A stretch of 64,000 nucleotides of DNA from JAJFJD01 sp965228695 (GTDB lineage: Bacteria > Pseudomonadota > Alphaproteobacteria > UBA8366): NCBI GenBank assembly GCA_965228695.1, contig CBDDIB010000002.1:1240001-1304000 (forward strand), read 5' to 3'. Below, piece by piece: positions 1-8,527 of the stretch. Within the stretch, counting starts at the first letter, position 1. Each line of letters starts with the position of its first letter. A program made the position numbers and the translations under genes. Below the pieces are notes generated by a model. It ran no database searches and was not told the origin of the DNA. It was given only the letters and a program-made list of their open reading frames with translations.

Positions 1-154
1 AGTCCCCGTGTTGTTTTAGAGGCAGATACTCTTCGGTGTTGGTTCTGGAGCGGTGCAAATCGTGCGCCGGTTGGGCATGCCGGGTCAAGGTTTTCGCAAT
101 ATGAACTGGCGGCCTATACTGTTTCTTCCGCAGTGGAAATCATGGGAGCACGCG

Positions 155-562
155 ATGAGCCAAGATTGGAAGTTTGTTCACAATCGCGCGAGTGACGCCG
201 CGTGGACCGAAGGATTGCGGAAAATCTTCGAGTATCGTGATCTCGGCATCACGGACGGAACCAACGGCGATTACGTGGCCCATGTGATCCGGGCGGTCGA
301 TCGGTCAGATCCGGACGAGGTGCAGCACTGGCATATCCACGATTGCACCTTTCAACTGGTCTATGTCCTGAACGGCTGGGCAAAGTTCGAATACGAAGGA
401 AAAGGCGTTCGGAAGATCGCCAAGGGCGACTGCGTCTTGCAGATTCCCAAAATCCGGCACCGTGAGATCGCCTGTTCGGAGGATTTCGAAGTGTTGGAAA
501 TCGTCTCGCCAGCCGATTTCGAGACGCGTATCGTGGATGCGCCGGCGGACGCTGCGGACTGA
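155..562 (+). CDS. Cupin-domain protein
   Basis: A 135-residue single-domain cupin. The first cupin motif is visible around residues 50-70, where HWHIHDCTFQLVYVLNGW supplies two metal-type histidines. The second follows as GDCVLQIPKIRHREI, with its histidine. The protein probably binds a metal and a small carboxylate or acts as a sensor; the substrate cannot be read from sequence. I chose the ATG at 155 because GGGAG lies six bases upstream; an in-frame ATG at 53 would add 34 residues that do not look like cupin. It ends 22 bases before a binding-protein gene, so the two are probably co-transcribed. Fold assignment is firm, function unknown. Confidence 0.75.
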   Translation: MSQDWKFVHNRASDAAWTEGLRKIFEYRDLGITDGTNGDYVAHVIRAVDRSDPDEVQHWHIHDCTFQLVYVLNGWAKFEYEGKGVRKIAKGDCVLQIPKIRHREIACSEDFEVLEIVSPADFETRIVDAPADAAD

Positions 563-584
563 CGGCCGCGGGGAAACCGACAGC

Positions 585-1505
585 ATGAAAATCGCCGTTC
601 CCGACCTCGTCTCCAATTCCTACTTTCCGGCCCTCGCCGCGCTGCAACTGGGCTATTTCGAGGAGGAGGGACTCGACCTGCAGCTCGAGCACATCTTCCC
701 GATCAATAAATCCTGCGAGGCGTTGCGCGACGGCGCCGTCGATTTCGTCGCCGGATCGGCGCACGCGCCGCTGGCCGCCTTCCCGAATTGGCAGGGTGCG
801 AAGCTTCTCGCCGCGCTGGCTCAGGGAATGTACTGGCTGCTGGTGGTGCGCCCGGATCTGGAGGCGGCGCGCGGCGACATCCAGGCGGTCCGCGGTCTGC
901 GTATCGCTGCGGCGCCCTTCGTCGAGTTGGGGTTGCGGGCGATGCTGGCCGAGGTCGGGATCGATCCCGATGCCGATGTGTCGATCGGCTTGCCCGCCGG
1001 GCGGGTGAAACCGGGCGTGTCGTTCGGCGTCGCGGCGGCGGATGCGCTGGCCGACGGCGAGGTCGATGCCTTCTGGGCAAACGGCATGGGCGCTGAAACC
1101 GCCGTGCGCCGGGGCGTCGGGAAAGTCCTGATCGATATCCGCCGCGGCGACGAGCCGAAGAAGGCGTTCGACTACACCATGCCGTCCCTGATCACGACCG
1201 ACGCGCTGATCGAGCGTGATCCCGAGGCGGCGGCCGCCGCGGTTCGCGCCGTGGTGCGGACCCAGAAGGCGCTCAAGGCCGATGTCGATCTCGCGGCGCG
1301 TGTCGGCAAAGATCTGTTTCCCGCGGATAAGGCGGACTTGATCGTCGATGTGGTGCGCCGCGACTTGCCTTATTACGACGCGACCGTGCGCGAGGAATTC
1401 GTCGTCGGCATGAACGACTTCATGGCCGGGCTCGGGTGGCTCGAGGGTCCCGTGGCTTACGAACAGGTCGTTGCGGCCGAATTTCGCGGTCTTTGGACGG
1501 AATAA
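585..1505 (+). CDS. NMT1/THI5-like substrate-binding protein without signal peptide
   Basis: A 306-residue protein resembling NMT1/THI5 and SsuA-type periplasmic binding proteins of nitrate/sulfonate/pyrimidine-precursor ABC importers. The opening MKIAVPDLVSNSYFPALAAL, then LGYFEEEGLDL and DFVAGSAHAPLAAF, is the usual pattern of the family, in which lobe one reads 'a cofactor approached by a longer chain'. No signal peptide is visible, and the preceding in-frame codons do not encode one. No permease or ATPase gene is adjacent. It may be a cytoplasmic ligand-binding or enzyme-like family member working with the cupin just upstream. The family is fairly sure; transport is not. Confidence 0.65.
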   Translation: MKIAVPDLVSNSYFPALAALQLGYFEEEGLDLQLEHIFPINKSCEALRDGAVDFVAGSAHAPLAAFPNWQGAKLLAALAQGMYWLLVVRPDLEAARGDIQAVRGLRIAAAPFVELGLRAMLAEVGIDPDADVSIGLPAGRVKPGVSFGVAAADALADGEVDAFWANGMGAETAVRRGVGKVLIDIRRGDEPKKAFDYTMPSLITTDALIERDPEAAAAAVRAVVRTQKALKADVDLAARVGKDLFPADKADLIVDVVRRDLPYYDATVREEFVVGMNDFMAGLGWLEGPVAYEQVVAAEFRGLWTE

Positions 1506-1591
1506 GTGCTAAACCCCTTTAAACCAGGGTAAAACTCCCATAAATTAAGGGTAACCGGCTGGCCCCAGCCGACATGCCTTGTGAGATTGCC

Positions 1592-2137
1592 ATGAAACGA
1601 TCGAGATCGATTGCGCTCGTCATGATGAGCGCCAGCACCATCGCCCTGTCCGCATGCGACGAACCGACGGTGGACGCGGCGGTATTCGACACGCTTGAGC
1701 AATGCATCAACGACCCCGTCATTTCGGAGAGTCAGTGCCGGACGGAGTTCGCGGCCGCCAAAGAGCAGCATGTGAAGGTCGCCCCGAAATATACCTCACA
1801 GGCGGACTGCGAGGCCGATTTCGGCGCCGAACAATGCGAGCAGGCGCCGTTCCGCACCCAGAATGGCGGCAGTGTCTTCATGCCCCTGATGATGGGATAC
1901 ATGATGGGCAGCATGCTGGCCGGCAACCGTGGCGGGGTGGCCTCGCAGCCGCTCTACCGCTCGACCGACGATCCCAAGAATTACCGGACGGCGGACAACA
2001 AGAAAATCGGCGCGAACACCGGCGCGACCAAGGTCGCGAAGTCGGCGGCGCGCAGTCCCAGCATCAAGACCTCGACCGTGTCGCGCGGCGGGTTCGGCGC
2101 GAGGGCCCGGTCGACGGGCTTTACCGGGCGCTCATAA
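1592..2137 (+). CDS. DUF1190 (YgiB-like) lipoprotein
   Basis: A 181-residue exported protein. The N-terminus has a short basic segment, a hydrophobic stretch and a lipobox-like LSAC at residues 21-24, so it is likely a lipoprotein. The mature part carries paired cysteines (residues ~42-55 and again in QADCEADFGAEQCEQAPF) and a Met/Gly-rich patch (MPLMMGYMMGSMLAGN), then a Ser/Arg-rich tail, all as in the DUF1190/YgiB family. In E. coli ygiB sits beside ygiC; here too the next gene, 22 bases on, is a YgiC-like ligase, which supports the call. The start was set at the ATG that gives the signal sequence. The role is unknown, possibly in the envelope. Confidence 0.75.
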   Translation: MKRSRSIALVMMSASTIALSACDEPTVDAAVFDTLEQCINDPVISESQCRTEFAAAKEQHVKVAPKYTSQADCEADFGAEQCEQAPFRTQNGGSVFMPLMMGYMMGSMLAGNRGGVASQPLYRSTDDPKNYRTADNKKIGANTGATKVAKSAARSPSIKTSTVSRGGFGARARSTGFTGRS

Positions 2138-2159
2138 GCCAAGACGAGCTAGAGAGTTA

Positions 2160-3320
2160 ATGGAACGAATACCCGTCGCCGCACGGCCGGACTGGAAGGA
2201 TACCGCACGGGAACATGGTTTCGTGTTCCATTCGATCGATAACGATCCGTATTGGGATGAAACCGCCTACTACAAGTTTTCCCTGCGTCAGATCGAAGAC
2301 GATCTGGAATCCCCGAGCGAGGAACTGGAGAAACTCTGTTTCGATGTCGTCGACCGGGTCGTCGGCGACCGGCAGCTCATGAAGCGGCTCGGTATCCCGG
2401 AATATTACTGGGATTTCGTCGCCAACAGTTGGCAGCAGCAGGACCGCAACCTCTACGGCCGGATGGATTTCGCCTATGACGGCAAGGGGCCGGCGAAACT
2501 GCTCGAATACAACGCCGATACGCCGACCACGCTGTACGAAACGTCGATCTTCCAATGGGTCTGGCTGGAACAGGCGATGGAGCGCGAGCTGATTCCGGCG
2601 GGCTGCGATCAGTACAACTCGGTCCATGAAAAACTGCTGGAAGCCTTGCCGCAGCTCGGCGTTCACGAGGTGCTGCATCTCGCCTGCGCCAGCGACAGCG
2701 AGGAGGATCAGGGCACCATCGACTATATTGCCGATTGCGCGCGCCAGGCCGGGCTGGATACCCGGACATTGCTGATGGACGAAATCGGCATCGACGAGCA
2801 CGGCCAGTTCACCGACCTCGACGACCGGCTCATCACCGACCTGTTCAAGCTCTATCCTTGGGAATGGATCATGACCGAGGATTTCGGCGAGAATATCGCG
2901 AAAAGCGGCGCCCGGTTCTTCGAGCCGCCCTGGAAGGCGATTCTATCGAACAAGGGGTTGCTGCCGCTGTTGTGGGAGATGTTCGAAGGCCATCCGAACC
3001 TGCTGCCGAGTTATTTCGAGGACGATCCGAAAGCGTCCGAACTCGGCGATACCTATATCCGCAAGCCGCTGTATTCCCGCGAAGGGCTGAATATCTCGGT
3101 CGTGCGCGACGGCCGGGTGGATTACAGCATCGACGGCCCGTATGGCGTCGAGGGCTATATCGTCCAAGCCTACAACCCGCTGCCGGAGTTCGCGGGCAAT
3201 TTCGCGATGACCGGCTGCTGGCTGATCGCCAGCCAAGCCGCCGGCATGTGCGTGCGCGAGGACAAGGCGCTCATCACCGGCGACGACTCCCGCTTCATCC
3301 CGCACGTCATCATCGACTAA
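2160..3320 (+). CDS. Glutathionylspermidine synthase family ligase (YgiC-like)
   Basis: A 386-residue ATP-grasp ligase related to the synthetase half of glutathionylspermidine synthase and to E. coli YgiC/YjfC. Family landmarks seen: GRMDFAYDG near residue 100, KLLEYNADTPTTLYE near 115-130 (metal/ATP site), a KAILSNKGLLPLLW segment near 265, and a C-terminal ESSE-like region. These enzymes join a carboxylate to an amine using ATP; YgiC homologues act on an unknown acceptor, not necessarily spermidine. The ATG at 2160 follows the YgiB-like gene closely, giving a two-gene operon as in enterobacteria. Length matches the family (about 385). Confidence 0.85.
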   Translation: MERIPVAARPDWKDTAREHGFVFHSIDNDPYWDETAYYKFSLRQIEDDLESPSEELEKLCFDVVDRVVGDRQLMKRLGIPEYYWDFVANSWQQQDRNLYGRMDFAYDGKGPAKLLEYNADTPTTLYETSIFQWVWLEQAMERELIPAGCDQYNSVHEKLLEALPQLGVHEVLHLACASDSEEDQGTIDYIADCARQAGLDTRTLLMDEIGIDEHGQFTDLDDRLITDLFKLYPWEWIMTEDFGENIAKSGARFFEPPWKAILSNKGLLPLLWEMFEGHPNLLPSYFEDDPKASELGDTYIRKPLYSREGLNISVVRDGRVDYSIDGPYGVEGYIVQAYNPLPEFAGNFAMTGCWLIASQAAGMCVREDKALITGDDSRFIPHVIID

Positions 3321-3326
3321 CGGCGG

Positions 3327-4238
3327 TTATCGGCTGGCGCGCACCACGAAGGGCGCGCCGGTGGTGCGGTGCAGGGTGCGCCGGTCCTCTTCCGTGTAGT
3401 CGTTGACGCCCAGATGAATGGTGCAGCGGTTGTCCCAGACCACGAGATCGCGCGTCGACCAGACATGGCGATACATGTATTTCGGTTGCTCGGCTTGTGC
3501 ATAGAGCCATCCGAGCAGCGCCCGGCTCTCGGCTTGCGACCATCCTTCGAAGCCATAGACGAAGGCCGGATTGATATAGAGCGTTTCGTATCCCGCTTCG
3601 TGCGCATGAACGACAGGATGGACGACCGGTACGCGGTACTGCGCCTGCAGGTCCTGTTTCTCCGGATCGTTTTCTGCCGTCGGATCGTAAACGAGGGCCT
3701 CGTCCGACCCTTGCTGCTGCATGACGAAAGAGGTGGCGTGGACGGCGTTCAAGCTGCACAGTGTCGCCTGCATGCCGGGTGTGCAGTCCTCGAAGACGGC
3801 ACGCATGTTCGTCCAGATGGTGTCGGCGCAGGCTTCCGGCGTCTCGATGCCGTAGAGGCTGGTGACGGCGACGGGCTCGCGGCGGAAGGTGACGTCGGTA
3901 TGCCACATGGGTGCCCGCGGTCCCCGCTTGCCGGGTTTGTTCAACATCAGTTCGACCTTGGGATAGCCGGGCAGCGGTAACGTGGTGCGCGCCGACAGTT
4001 CCTGCGGATGGATGTCCAATTCGCCGAACCGTTCCATGAAATCGGCGTGTTCGTCGGGAGTCAGCGTCTGGTCTGGAAAGACGAGGACATGGCGGTCATG
4101 GAAGGCTTCGAGGATTGCGTTCCAGGTGCCGTCGCTTACGTCGCGGCAGTCGACCCCATGAACCCGCGAACCAATCGACTTGGTCAGCGGCTGTAGTGTT
4201 AGCGGTGGCGATGTGGTCTGTGCTGCGGCGTTACTCAT
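3327..4238 (-). CDS. TauD/TfdA-family 2-oxoglutarate dioxygenase
   Basis: A 303-residue Fe(II)/2-oxoglutarate-dependent oxygenase. The iron ligands are His113 and Asp115 (MWHTDVTF) and distal His275 (WDNRCTIHLG). The 2-oxoglutarate-binding arginine is Arg291 (RRTLHRTTG). Such enzymes hydroxylate a substrate, often next to a sulfonate, carboxylate or amine, and release CO2 and succinate. The start is the ATG preceded by GGAGG. It is transcribed divergently from a second family member at 4392, sharing a 153-bp intergenic region. Substrate cannot be told; the sequence is closer to the taurine/alkylsulfonate branch than to TfdA in its C-terminal region, but this is a loose impression. Confidence 0.88.
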   Translation of the reverse strand: MSNAAAQTTSPPLTLQPLTKSIGSRVHGVDCRDVSDGTWNAILEAFHDRHVLVFPDQTLTPDEHADFMERFGELDIHPQELSARTTLPLPGYPKVELMLNKPGKRGPRAPMWHTDVTFRREPVAVTSLYGIETPEACADTIWTNMRAVFEDCTPGMQATLCSLNAVHATSFVMQQQGSDEALVYDPTAENDPEKQDLQAQYRVPVVHPVVHAHEAGYETLYINPAFVYGFEGWSQAESRALLGWLYAQAEQPKYMYRHVWSTRDLVVWDNRCTIHLGVNDYTEEDRRTLHRTTGAPFVVRASR

Positions 4239-4248
4239 AGCGATCCTC

Positions 4249-4261
4249 CGATAGCCTATCG
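4249..4261. promoter_or_regulatory. 13-bp palindrome upstream of a divergent dioxygenase pair
   Basis: CGATAG-C-CTATCG is a perfect 6+1+6 palindrome ending 10 bases upstream of the leftward dioxygenase start, directly beside its GGAGG ribosome-binding site. It lies in the intergenic region between two divergent dioxygenase genes. It could be an operator, but chance palindromes of this size do occur. Confidence 0.3.
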
Positions 4262-4391
4262 TTACTCGCTCTTTCTGCGTGTCGGGGGGTGTAGTATATG
4301 GCCAAATCCGCCCAACCGGGAACTTGCGCCATTTCGCACTTCCCGCCATGCTCGACGGGCAGGTGAATCTTCGACAGACCCGAGACACGTT

Positions 4392-5291
4392 ATGGCGATT
4401 TCCGTCACACCCAAGCATCCGGCGTTCGCGGCCGAGGTTCGCGGCATCGACCTTACGCAACCCGTCGATCCGGTGGCGTTCGCCGAGATCGAGGCGGCCT
4501 TTCACCGATACGGCGTGCTGATTTTTCCCGAACAGCCGGTGACCGATGCGCAGCAGGTCGATTTCAGCGCGCGTTTCGGTCCGGTGATCACGGCAACCCA
4601 GTATCATCGCGACGCGCCGGAACGCCGGGTGCCGGACGATATCTCCGATATTTCGAATATCGGCCCCGACGGCAATTTGATGGCGCCGGAGGACGAACGC
4701 CGCATGCACCACAAGGCCAACGAGCTGTGGCATACGGACGGCACCTTCAAGCATGTCCCGGCGCGCTGCTCGCTGCTTTCCGCCCGCGAAATACCCAAGG
4801 CCGACGGCGACACCGAATTCGCCGACATGCGCGCGGCCTACGACGCGCTGCCGGAGGACCGGAAGCGCGAAATCGACGATCTGGTCGTCGAGCACAGCAT
4901 TTTCCATTCGCGCGAGAAGATCGGCTTTTCAGGTTATACGGAAGCGGCACGTGCGGGGCTGCCGCCGGTCAATCAGGTGCTGGTGCGCACCCATCCGGCG
5001 ACCGGGCGGAAGGCGCTGTATCTCGCGTCGCATATCACGCATGTGGTCGGTTGGCCGGTCGAGAAAGGCCGTCGCTTGATCGACGACTTGACCGAACACG
5101 CGACGCAACCGGAATTCGTTTATCGGCACCGCTGGCGGCCGCACGATCTGGTTTTGTGGGACAACCGTTGCACCATGCATCGGGCGCGGCCGTATGACGA
5201 TCTGAAGGAACGGCGCGTCATGCACCGGACCACCGTGTCGGACGAAGTCAACTCGGTCGAACGCGAACGCCCGGACCGCGTTGCGGTCTAG
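4392..5291 (+). CDS. TfdA-like 2-oxoglutarate dioxygenase
   Basis: A 299-residue member of the TauD/TfdA superfamily, resembling 2,4-D dioxygenase TfdA in layout. Iron ligands are His114 and Asp116 (LWHTDGTFK) and His263 (WDNRCTMHR); Arg279 in RRVMHRTTV should bind 2-oxoglutarate. The motif DTEFADMRAAYDALP (residues ~138-152) is typical of this branch. The substrate may be an aryloxy- or other alkanoate, unproven. It is divergent from the related gene at 3327-4238, and its stop codon overlaps that of the convergent short-chain dehydrogenase gene by four bases (shared CTAG). Confidence 0.9.
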   Translation: MAISVTPKHPAFAAEVRGIDLTQPVDPVAFAEIEAAFHRYGVLIFPEQPVTDAQQVDFSARFGPVITATQYHRDAPERRVPDDISDISNIGPDGNLMAPEDERRMHHKANELWHTDGTFKHVPARCSLLSAREIPKADGDTEFADMRAAYDALPEDRKREIDDLVVEHSIFHSREKIGFSGYTEAARAGLPPVNQVLVRTHPATGRKALYLASHITHVVGWPVEKGRRLIDDLTEHATQPEFVYRHRWRPHDLVLWDNRCTMHRARPYDDLKERRVMHRTTVSDEVNSVERERPDRVAV

Positions 5292-6106
5292 TACCAGACG
5301 CCCTTGCCGGCGCCGCCGTTCGGTATCAGCAACTCGCCGTTCAACGCCGCCGCCTGTTCCGACGCCAAGAAAACCGCGACATAGGCCACCTCGGATGCGT
5401 CGACCATGCGGCCGATGGAGTTCGTGCGCGGCGCGTCCTCGGCGTAATCCTGCGCTTCCAATTCCTCGGGCGACAGGCCGGTTTCCTTGGACCGCTCGGC
5501 GAGCTGCACCGCCGTCCGTTCGGTCCGGGTCAGGCCCGGATGGATGCAGTTCACCGTGATGCCGTCGCGGCCGAGCTGCATCGCCAGCGTGCGGGTGAAA
5601 TGCACCAGCGATGTGTTGCGCGCACCGCCGCTGAGATTGCCGGGCGTGCGCGAGTTGGTGCCGCTTATGTTGATGACGCGGCCCCAGCCGGATTTTTTCA
5701 GATGCGGGATGGCGGCGCGGGTCAGGCGCAGGGCGCCCATGTATTTCGTGTCGAAGTCGCTCAGGAAATCCTCGTCGACGATGGTATCGATCCGGCCGAC
5801 CGCGTTTGGCGAGCCGCCGGGCGCCGAGGCGCTGTTGATTAGGATGTCGAGGCCGCCGAGCGTCTTGGCGGCGGCATCGACGGTGGCGTCGACCGCGGCC
5901 CGGTCGGTCACGTCGCAGGCGAGCGCACTGACGGTGCTGCCGGTCTCCCCGGCGATTTCTTTCGCCGCCTCCTCGAGCGGTCCGATGCTGCGCGCGGTCA
6001 GCACCATATCGACGCCTTCGCGCGCGAGTTCATACGCGATCGCCTTGCCGATGCCGCGCGATCCGCCGGCGACAAGGGCCTTCTTTCCCGCTAATCCGAA
6101 ATCCAT
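5288..6106 (-). CDS. Short-chain dehydrogenase lacking the Tyr/Lys catalytic pair
   Basis: A 272-residue short-chain dehydrogenase/reductase fold. The NAD(P) loop GGSRGIGKA lies at residues 14-22 and the ILINSAS segment fills the NNAG position. The catalytic serine is kept (VINISG), but the canonical YxxxK is replaced: the aligned residues are Gly and Asn in GGARNTSLVHFTRTLA. It therefore cannot use the classical Tyr/Lys proton relay and may be a variant dehydrogenase or a non-redox enzyme. Its ATG has AGGAGG upstream. It is the last gene of a leftward three-gene unit, 30 bases after the split TPP decarboxylase, and may act on that enzyme's aldehyde product (inference). Confidence 0.85.
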   Translation of the reverse strand: MDFGLAGKKALVAGGSRGIGKAIAYELAREGVDMVLTARSIGPLEEAAKEIAGETGSTVSALACDVTDRAAVDATVDAAAKTLGGLDILINSASAPGGSPNAVGRIDTIVDEDFLSDFDTKYMGALRLTRAAIPHLKKSGWGRVINISGTNSRTPGNLSGGARNTSLVHFTRTLAMQLGRDGITVNCIHPGLTRTERTAVQLAERSKETGLSPEELEAQDYAEDAPRTNSIGRMVDASEVAYVAVFLASEQAAALNGELLIPNGGAGKGVWY

Positions 6107-6136
6107 AGCTGCCTCCTGTGTTGGTGTGGCGTAACG

Positions 6137-6715
6137 CTATTTGAGCGAGTCGCGCAGTCCGCCGACCACTTCGGTGCGCGACCGAACTTGCCACGGACGG
6201 CGTTTGCCGATGGCCTCGTTCTGAATTTCCGGATAGACCTTCAACGCAATGAAGACCGGGCCGGTATCGTCCAGGATGCCGGGTAGCTCGCGTTTGAAAT
6301 CCTCGATCTCGGTAAAGGAATGCGCCTTCGGATAGCCCGACGCCTTGGCGATCGCGGCGTAGTCCACGTTCTTCGCGTTCGGGACCGGTTGGCCGCCGGT
6401 CGTGGCGTAGCATTCGTTGTCGAGCATGAAGTGATAGAAATTCGCCGGGTTCTGCTCCGCGATCGTGGTCAGGATTCCCATGCTCATCAACAGGTCGCCC
6501 TCGGAATCGAACAGCACGATCTTGCGGTCCGGCTGCGCCAGGGCGAGGCCGAGGCCGAAGCCCGAATGCCCGCCCATCGCGGGATCGCCCAACGGAATAT
6601 CGCGGTGGGGTTCGTCGCTCATCGGGACCCAATGGCGGCCGCCGCGTCCGGGGATTGTGATCGCGTCGCCACGGTGCTCCCTATAGACCTGCAGCAATTC
6701 GGCGGTGTGCATCAT
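6137..6715 (-). CDS. Thiamine-diphosphate decarboxylase, TPP-binding (beta) subunit
   Basis: A 192-residue stand-alone TPP-binding domain of the kind seen in sulfopyruvate decarboxylase ComE and phosphonopyruvate decarboxylase. MGGHSGFGLGLALA precedes the cofactor motif LFDSEGDLLMSMG (about residues 69-81), followed by the conserved Asn in LDNECYATTG. It would pair with the PYR-domain subunit encoded 15 bases upstream to decarboxylate a 2-oxo acid such as sulfopyruvate or phosphonopyruvate; which one is open. Tandem ATGs (6715, 6712) follow a GGAG. The neighbouring short-chain dehydrogenase suggests the aldehyde is further processed. Confidence 0.85.
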   Translation of the reverse strand: MMHTAELLQVYREHRGDAITIPGRGGRHWVPMSDEPHRDIPLGDPAMGGHSGFGLGLALAQPDRKIVLFDSEGDLLMSMGILTTIAEQNPANFYHFMLDNECYATTGGQPVPNAKNVDYAAIAKASGYPKAHSFTEIEDFKRELPGILDDTGPVFIALKVYPEIQNEAIGKRRPWQVRSRTEVVGGLRDSLK

Positions 6716-6730
6716 TGTCGGGTCTCCATC

Positions 6731-7249
6731 TTACCGGTTGAAGCCGTGGAACTCGTCGGCGACGAGGATGACGACGGGTTTCTTGGTGCGTTCCGTTTCC
6801 TCGAAGGCGACGGAAATGCGCTCGGCATCGCCATCATTCTCCACGAGATAGTATTTCAGGCCAAAGGCGTTGATGAACGGCTCGGTGAAATCCGCGGCTG
6901 TGTCCTTGTTGACCCCGTGCCGCGTGTAGCCGCGATAGCCCACCATCAGCACGACGGGGATTTCCAGGCTCATCAGCCAGCCGCGGATCGAATCCCCGGA
7001 TTCCATCATGCCGGTGTTCTGGATCAGGACGACCGGCGTGTTGCCGCCGGCGGACAGGCCTGCCGCGATCGAGCAGGCGTGGCCTTCGCGGCTGACGCCG
7101 ACCAGACGCAGGCTCGGCTCTGCCTCCATCAGCAGGAAAAGCCAGTTGGTCTCGCTGTCGGGCAGCCAGACGACATCTGTGACGCCGTTCTTCTTCATCT
7201 GTTCGAGAACCTTCTCGGGACTCAAGACGGCGGCTTGCTCATCACTCAT
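6731..7249 (-). CDS. Thiamine-diphosphate decarboxylase, PYR-domain (alpha) subunit
   Basis: A 172-residue N-terminal TPP-enzyme domain resembling ComD/sulfopyruvate decarboxylase alpha. The cofactor-activating glutamate is in GVSREGHACSIAAGL near residue 56, and the TPP pyrimidine-binding region LIQNTGMMESGDSIRG follows. It is the first gene of the leftward unit at 7249-5288 and needs the downstream subunit to be active. The two-gene arrangement, with total length about 365, matches split sulfopyruvate/phosphonopyruvate decarboxylases and not full-length (about 550) pyruvate decarboxylases. Substrate uncertain. Confidence 0.85.
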   Translation of the reverse strand: MSDEQAAVLSPEKVLEQMKKNGVTDVVWLPDSETNWLFLLMEAEPSLRLVGVSREGHACSIAAGLSAGGNTPVVLIQNTGMMESGDSIRGWLMSLEIPVVLMVGYRGYTRHGVNKDTAADFTEPFINAFGLKYYLVENDGDAERISVAFEETERTKKPVVILVADEFHGFNR

Positions 7250-7400
7250 GGGGTTTCCTCTTGTTGCGAATGACGGCGTGAAAATCCCGCCGTTAGGGCG
7301 GGCGGACGAGTTCGAATACCATAGGGCCGTAGAACGAGTCGTAACGTAAGCGGCGGGCCAGAGGCAAATCTGCGGCCCGAATCATGGGAGGCCCCACCGA

Positions 7401-8453
7401 ATGTCAAAGCGGATCGTAATCATCGGCGCCGGAGCCGTCGGCGGCTATGTCGGCGGGCATTTGGCCCGTGCCGGGCAGGACGTGCGCTTGTTCGACCCGT
7501 GGCCCGAGCATGTGGAGACGATCAACGCGTCCGGGCTGTGCTTGGAAGGAACGCAGGGCGAACACGTCGTGCGGGTCCCGGCGATGCACCTGCACGAGAT
7601 GCAGGCCATGAGCCAAGCCCCGGCGGATGTCGCCATCCTCTGCACGAAATCCTTCGACACCGAGTGGGCCGCCCGCGCCGTCCTGCAATATCTGACGCCC
7701 GGCGGTTACCTCGTGTCCATGCAGAACGGGATGAACGAGGAACAGGTCGCCGCCGTGGCCGGGTGGGACCGCACGGTCGGCTGTATCGTCAGCACGATCA
7801 GCGTCAATTGCTACGCGCCGGGGCGGATCAAACGCTTCCAGCAGCCGGGCGGCAAGAAACACACGGTTTTCCGGGTCGGCGAACCGCACGGCCGGACCAC
7901 GCCCCGCGCGCAGGAACTGGCCGAGATCTTCAGCCATGTGGACAGCGCCGCAGTGACGCAGAATCTCTGGGGCGAACGCTGGACCAAGCTGACCACCAAC
8001 AGCCTGACCCATGGACTGCTGGGCGCGACCGGCGAGGACAATCGCTCCGTCTACGTGGAGCGCGGCACCGCGCACCGGCTCGGTATCAAGCTGGCCGGCG
8101 AGGCGATCGCGGTCGGGCGCGCGCTTGGCTACGACATCGGGACAATCCTGGGCATCGCGCCGGACGATTGGGTGGGCGCCGCCGCGGGCGATGCCGCCGC
8201 GTTGAAGATCGTGCAATCCGGCTTGGCGCATTGGATGACGACCCTGATCGAGCCGTCACAGTCGTCGGTCGGGCGCGACGTGGCGCGCGGCCGCCGGTCC
8301 GAGATCGAATACACCAACGGCCTGATCGCGGCAAAGGGCGTGGAAGTCAACGTCCCCGCGCCGACCCATGCCGCATTGACCGAGATCGTCCTGCGCATCG
8401 ACCGGGGCGAGTTGAAGGCCGGCCCGGCGAATATCGAGGGCATCGCGGTTTGA
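7401..8453 (+). CDS. Ketopantoate reductase family oxidoreductase
   Basis: A 350-residue ApbA/PanE-family NAD(P)-dependent dehydrogenase. The N-terminal Rossmann motif GAGAVGGYVGG is at residues 9-19; LCTKSFDTEWA and SMQNGMNEEQ match the conserved lysine and asparagine segments, and RWTKLTTNSLTH supplies the second active-site lysine. The C-terminal helical domain ends near residue 340. True PanE makes pantoate; here no pantothenate genes are nearby and the enzyme is longer than PanE (about 300), so it more likely reduces another 2-oxo acid in a catabolic route. A good GGGAGG lies 10 bases before the ATG. The MmgE/PrpD gene follows. Confidence 0.82.
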   Translation: MSKRIVIIGAGAVGGYVGGHLARAGQDVRLFDPWPEHVETINASGLCLEGTQGEHVVRVPAMHLHEMQAMSQAPADVAILCTKSFDTEWAARAVLQYLTPGGYLVSMQNGMNEEQVAAVAGWDRTVGCIVSTISVNCYAPGRIKRFQQPGGKKHTVFRVGEPHGRTTPRAQELAEIFSHVDSAAVTQNLWGERWTKLTTNSLTHGLLGATGEDNRSVYVERGTAHRLGIKLAGEAIAVGRALGYDIGTILGIAPDDWVGAAAGDAAALKIVQSGLAHWMTTLIEPSQSSVGRDVARGRRSEIEYTNGLIAAKGVEVNVPAPTHAALTEIVLRIDRGELKAGPANIEGIAV

Positions 8454-8527
8454 CCCGGCACGCGGTTCTGCGTTGCAATTGACCGGAACGGCCCGTGGCC
8501 CCCGCCAACAGGAAATCGGAACGAAAC

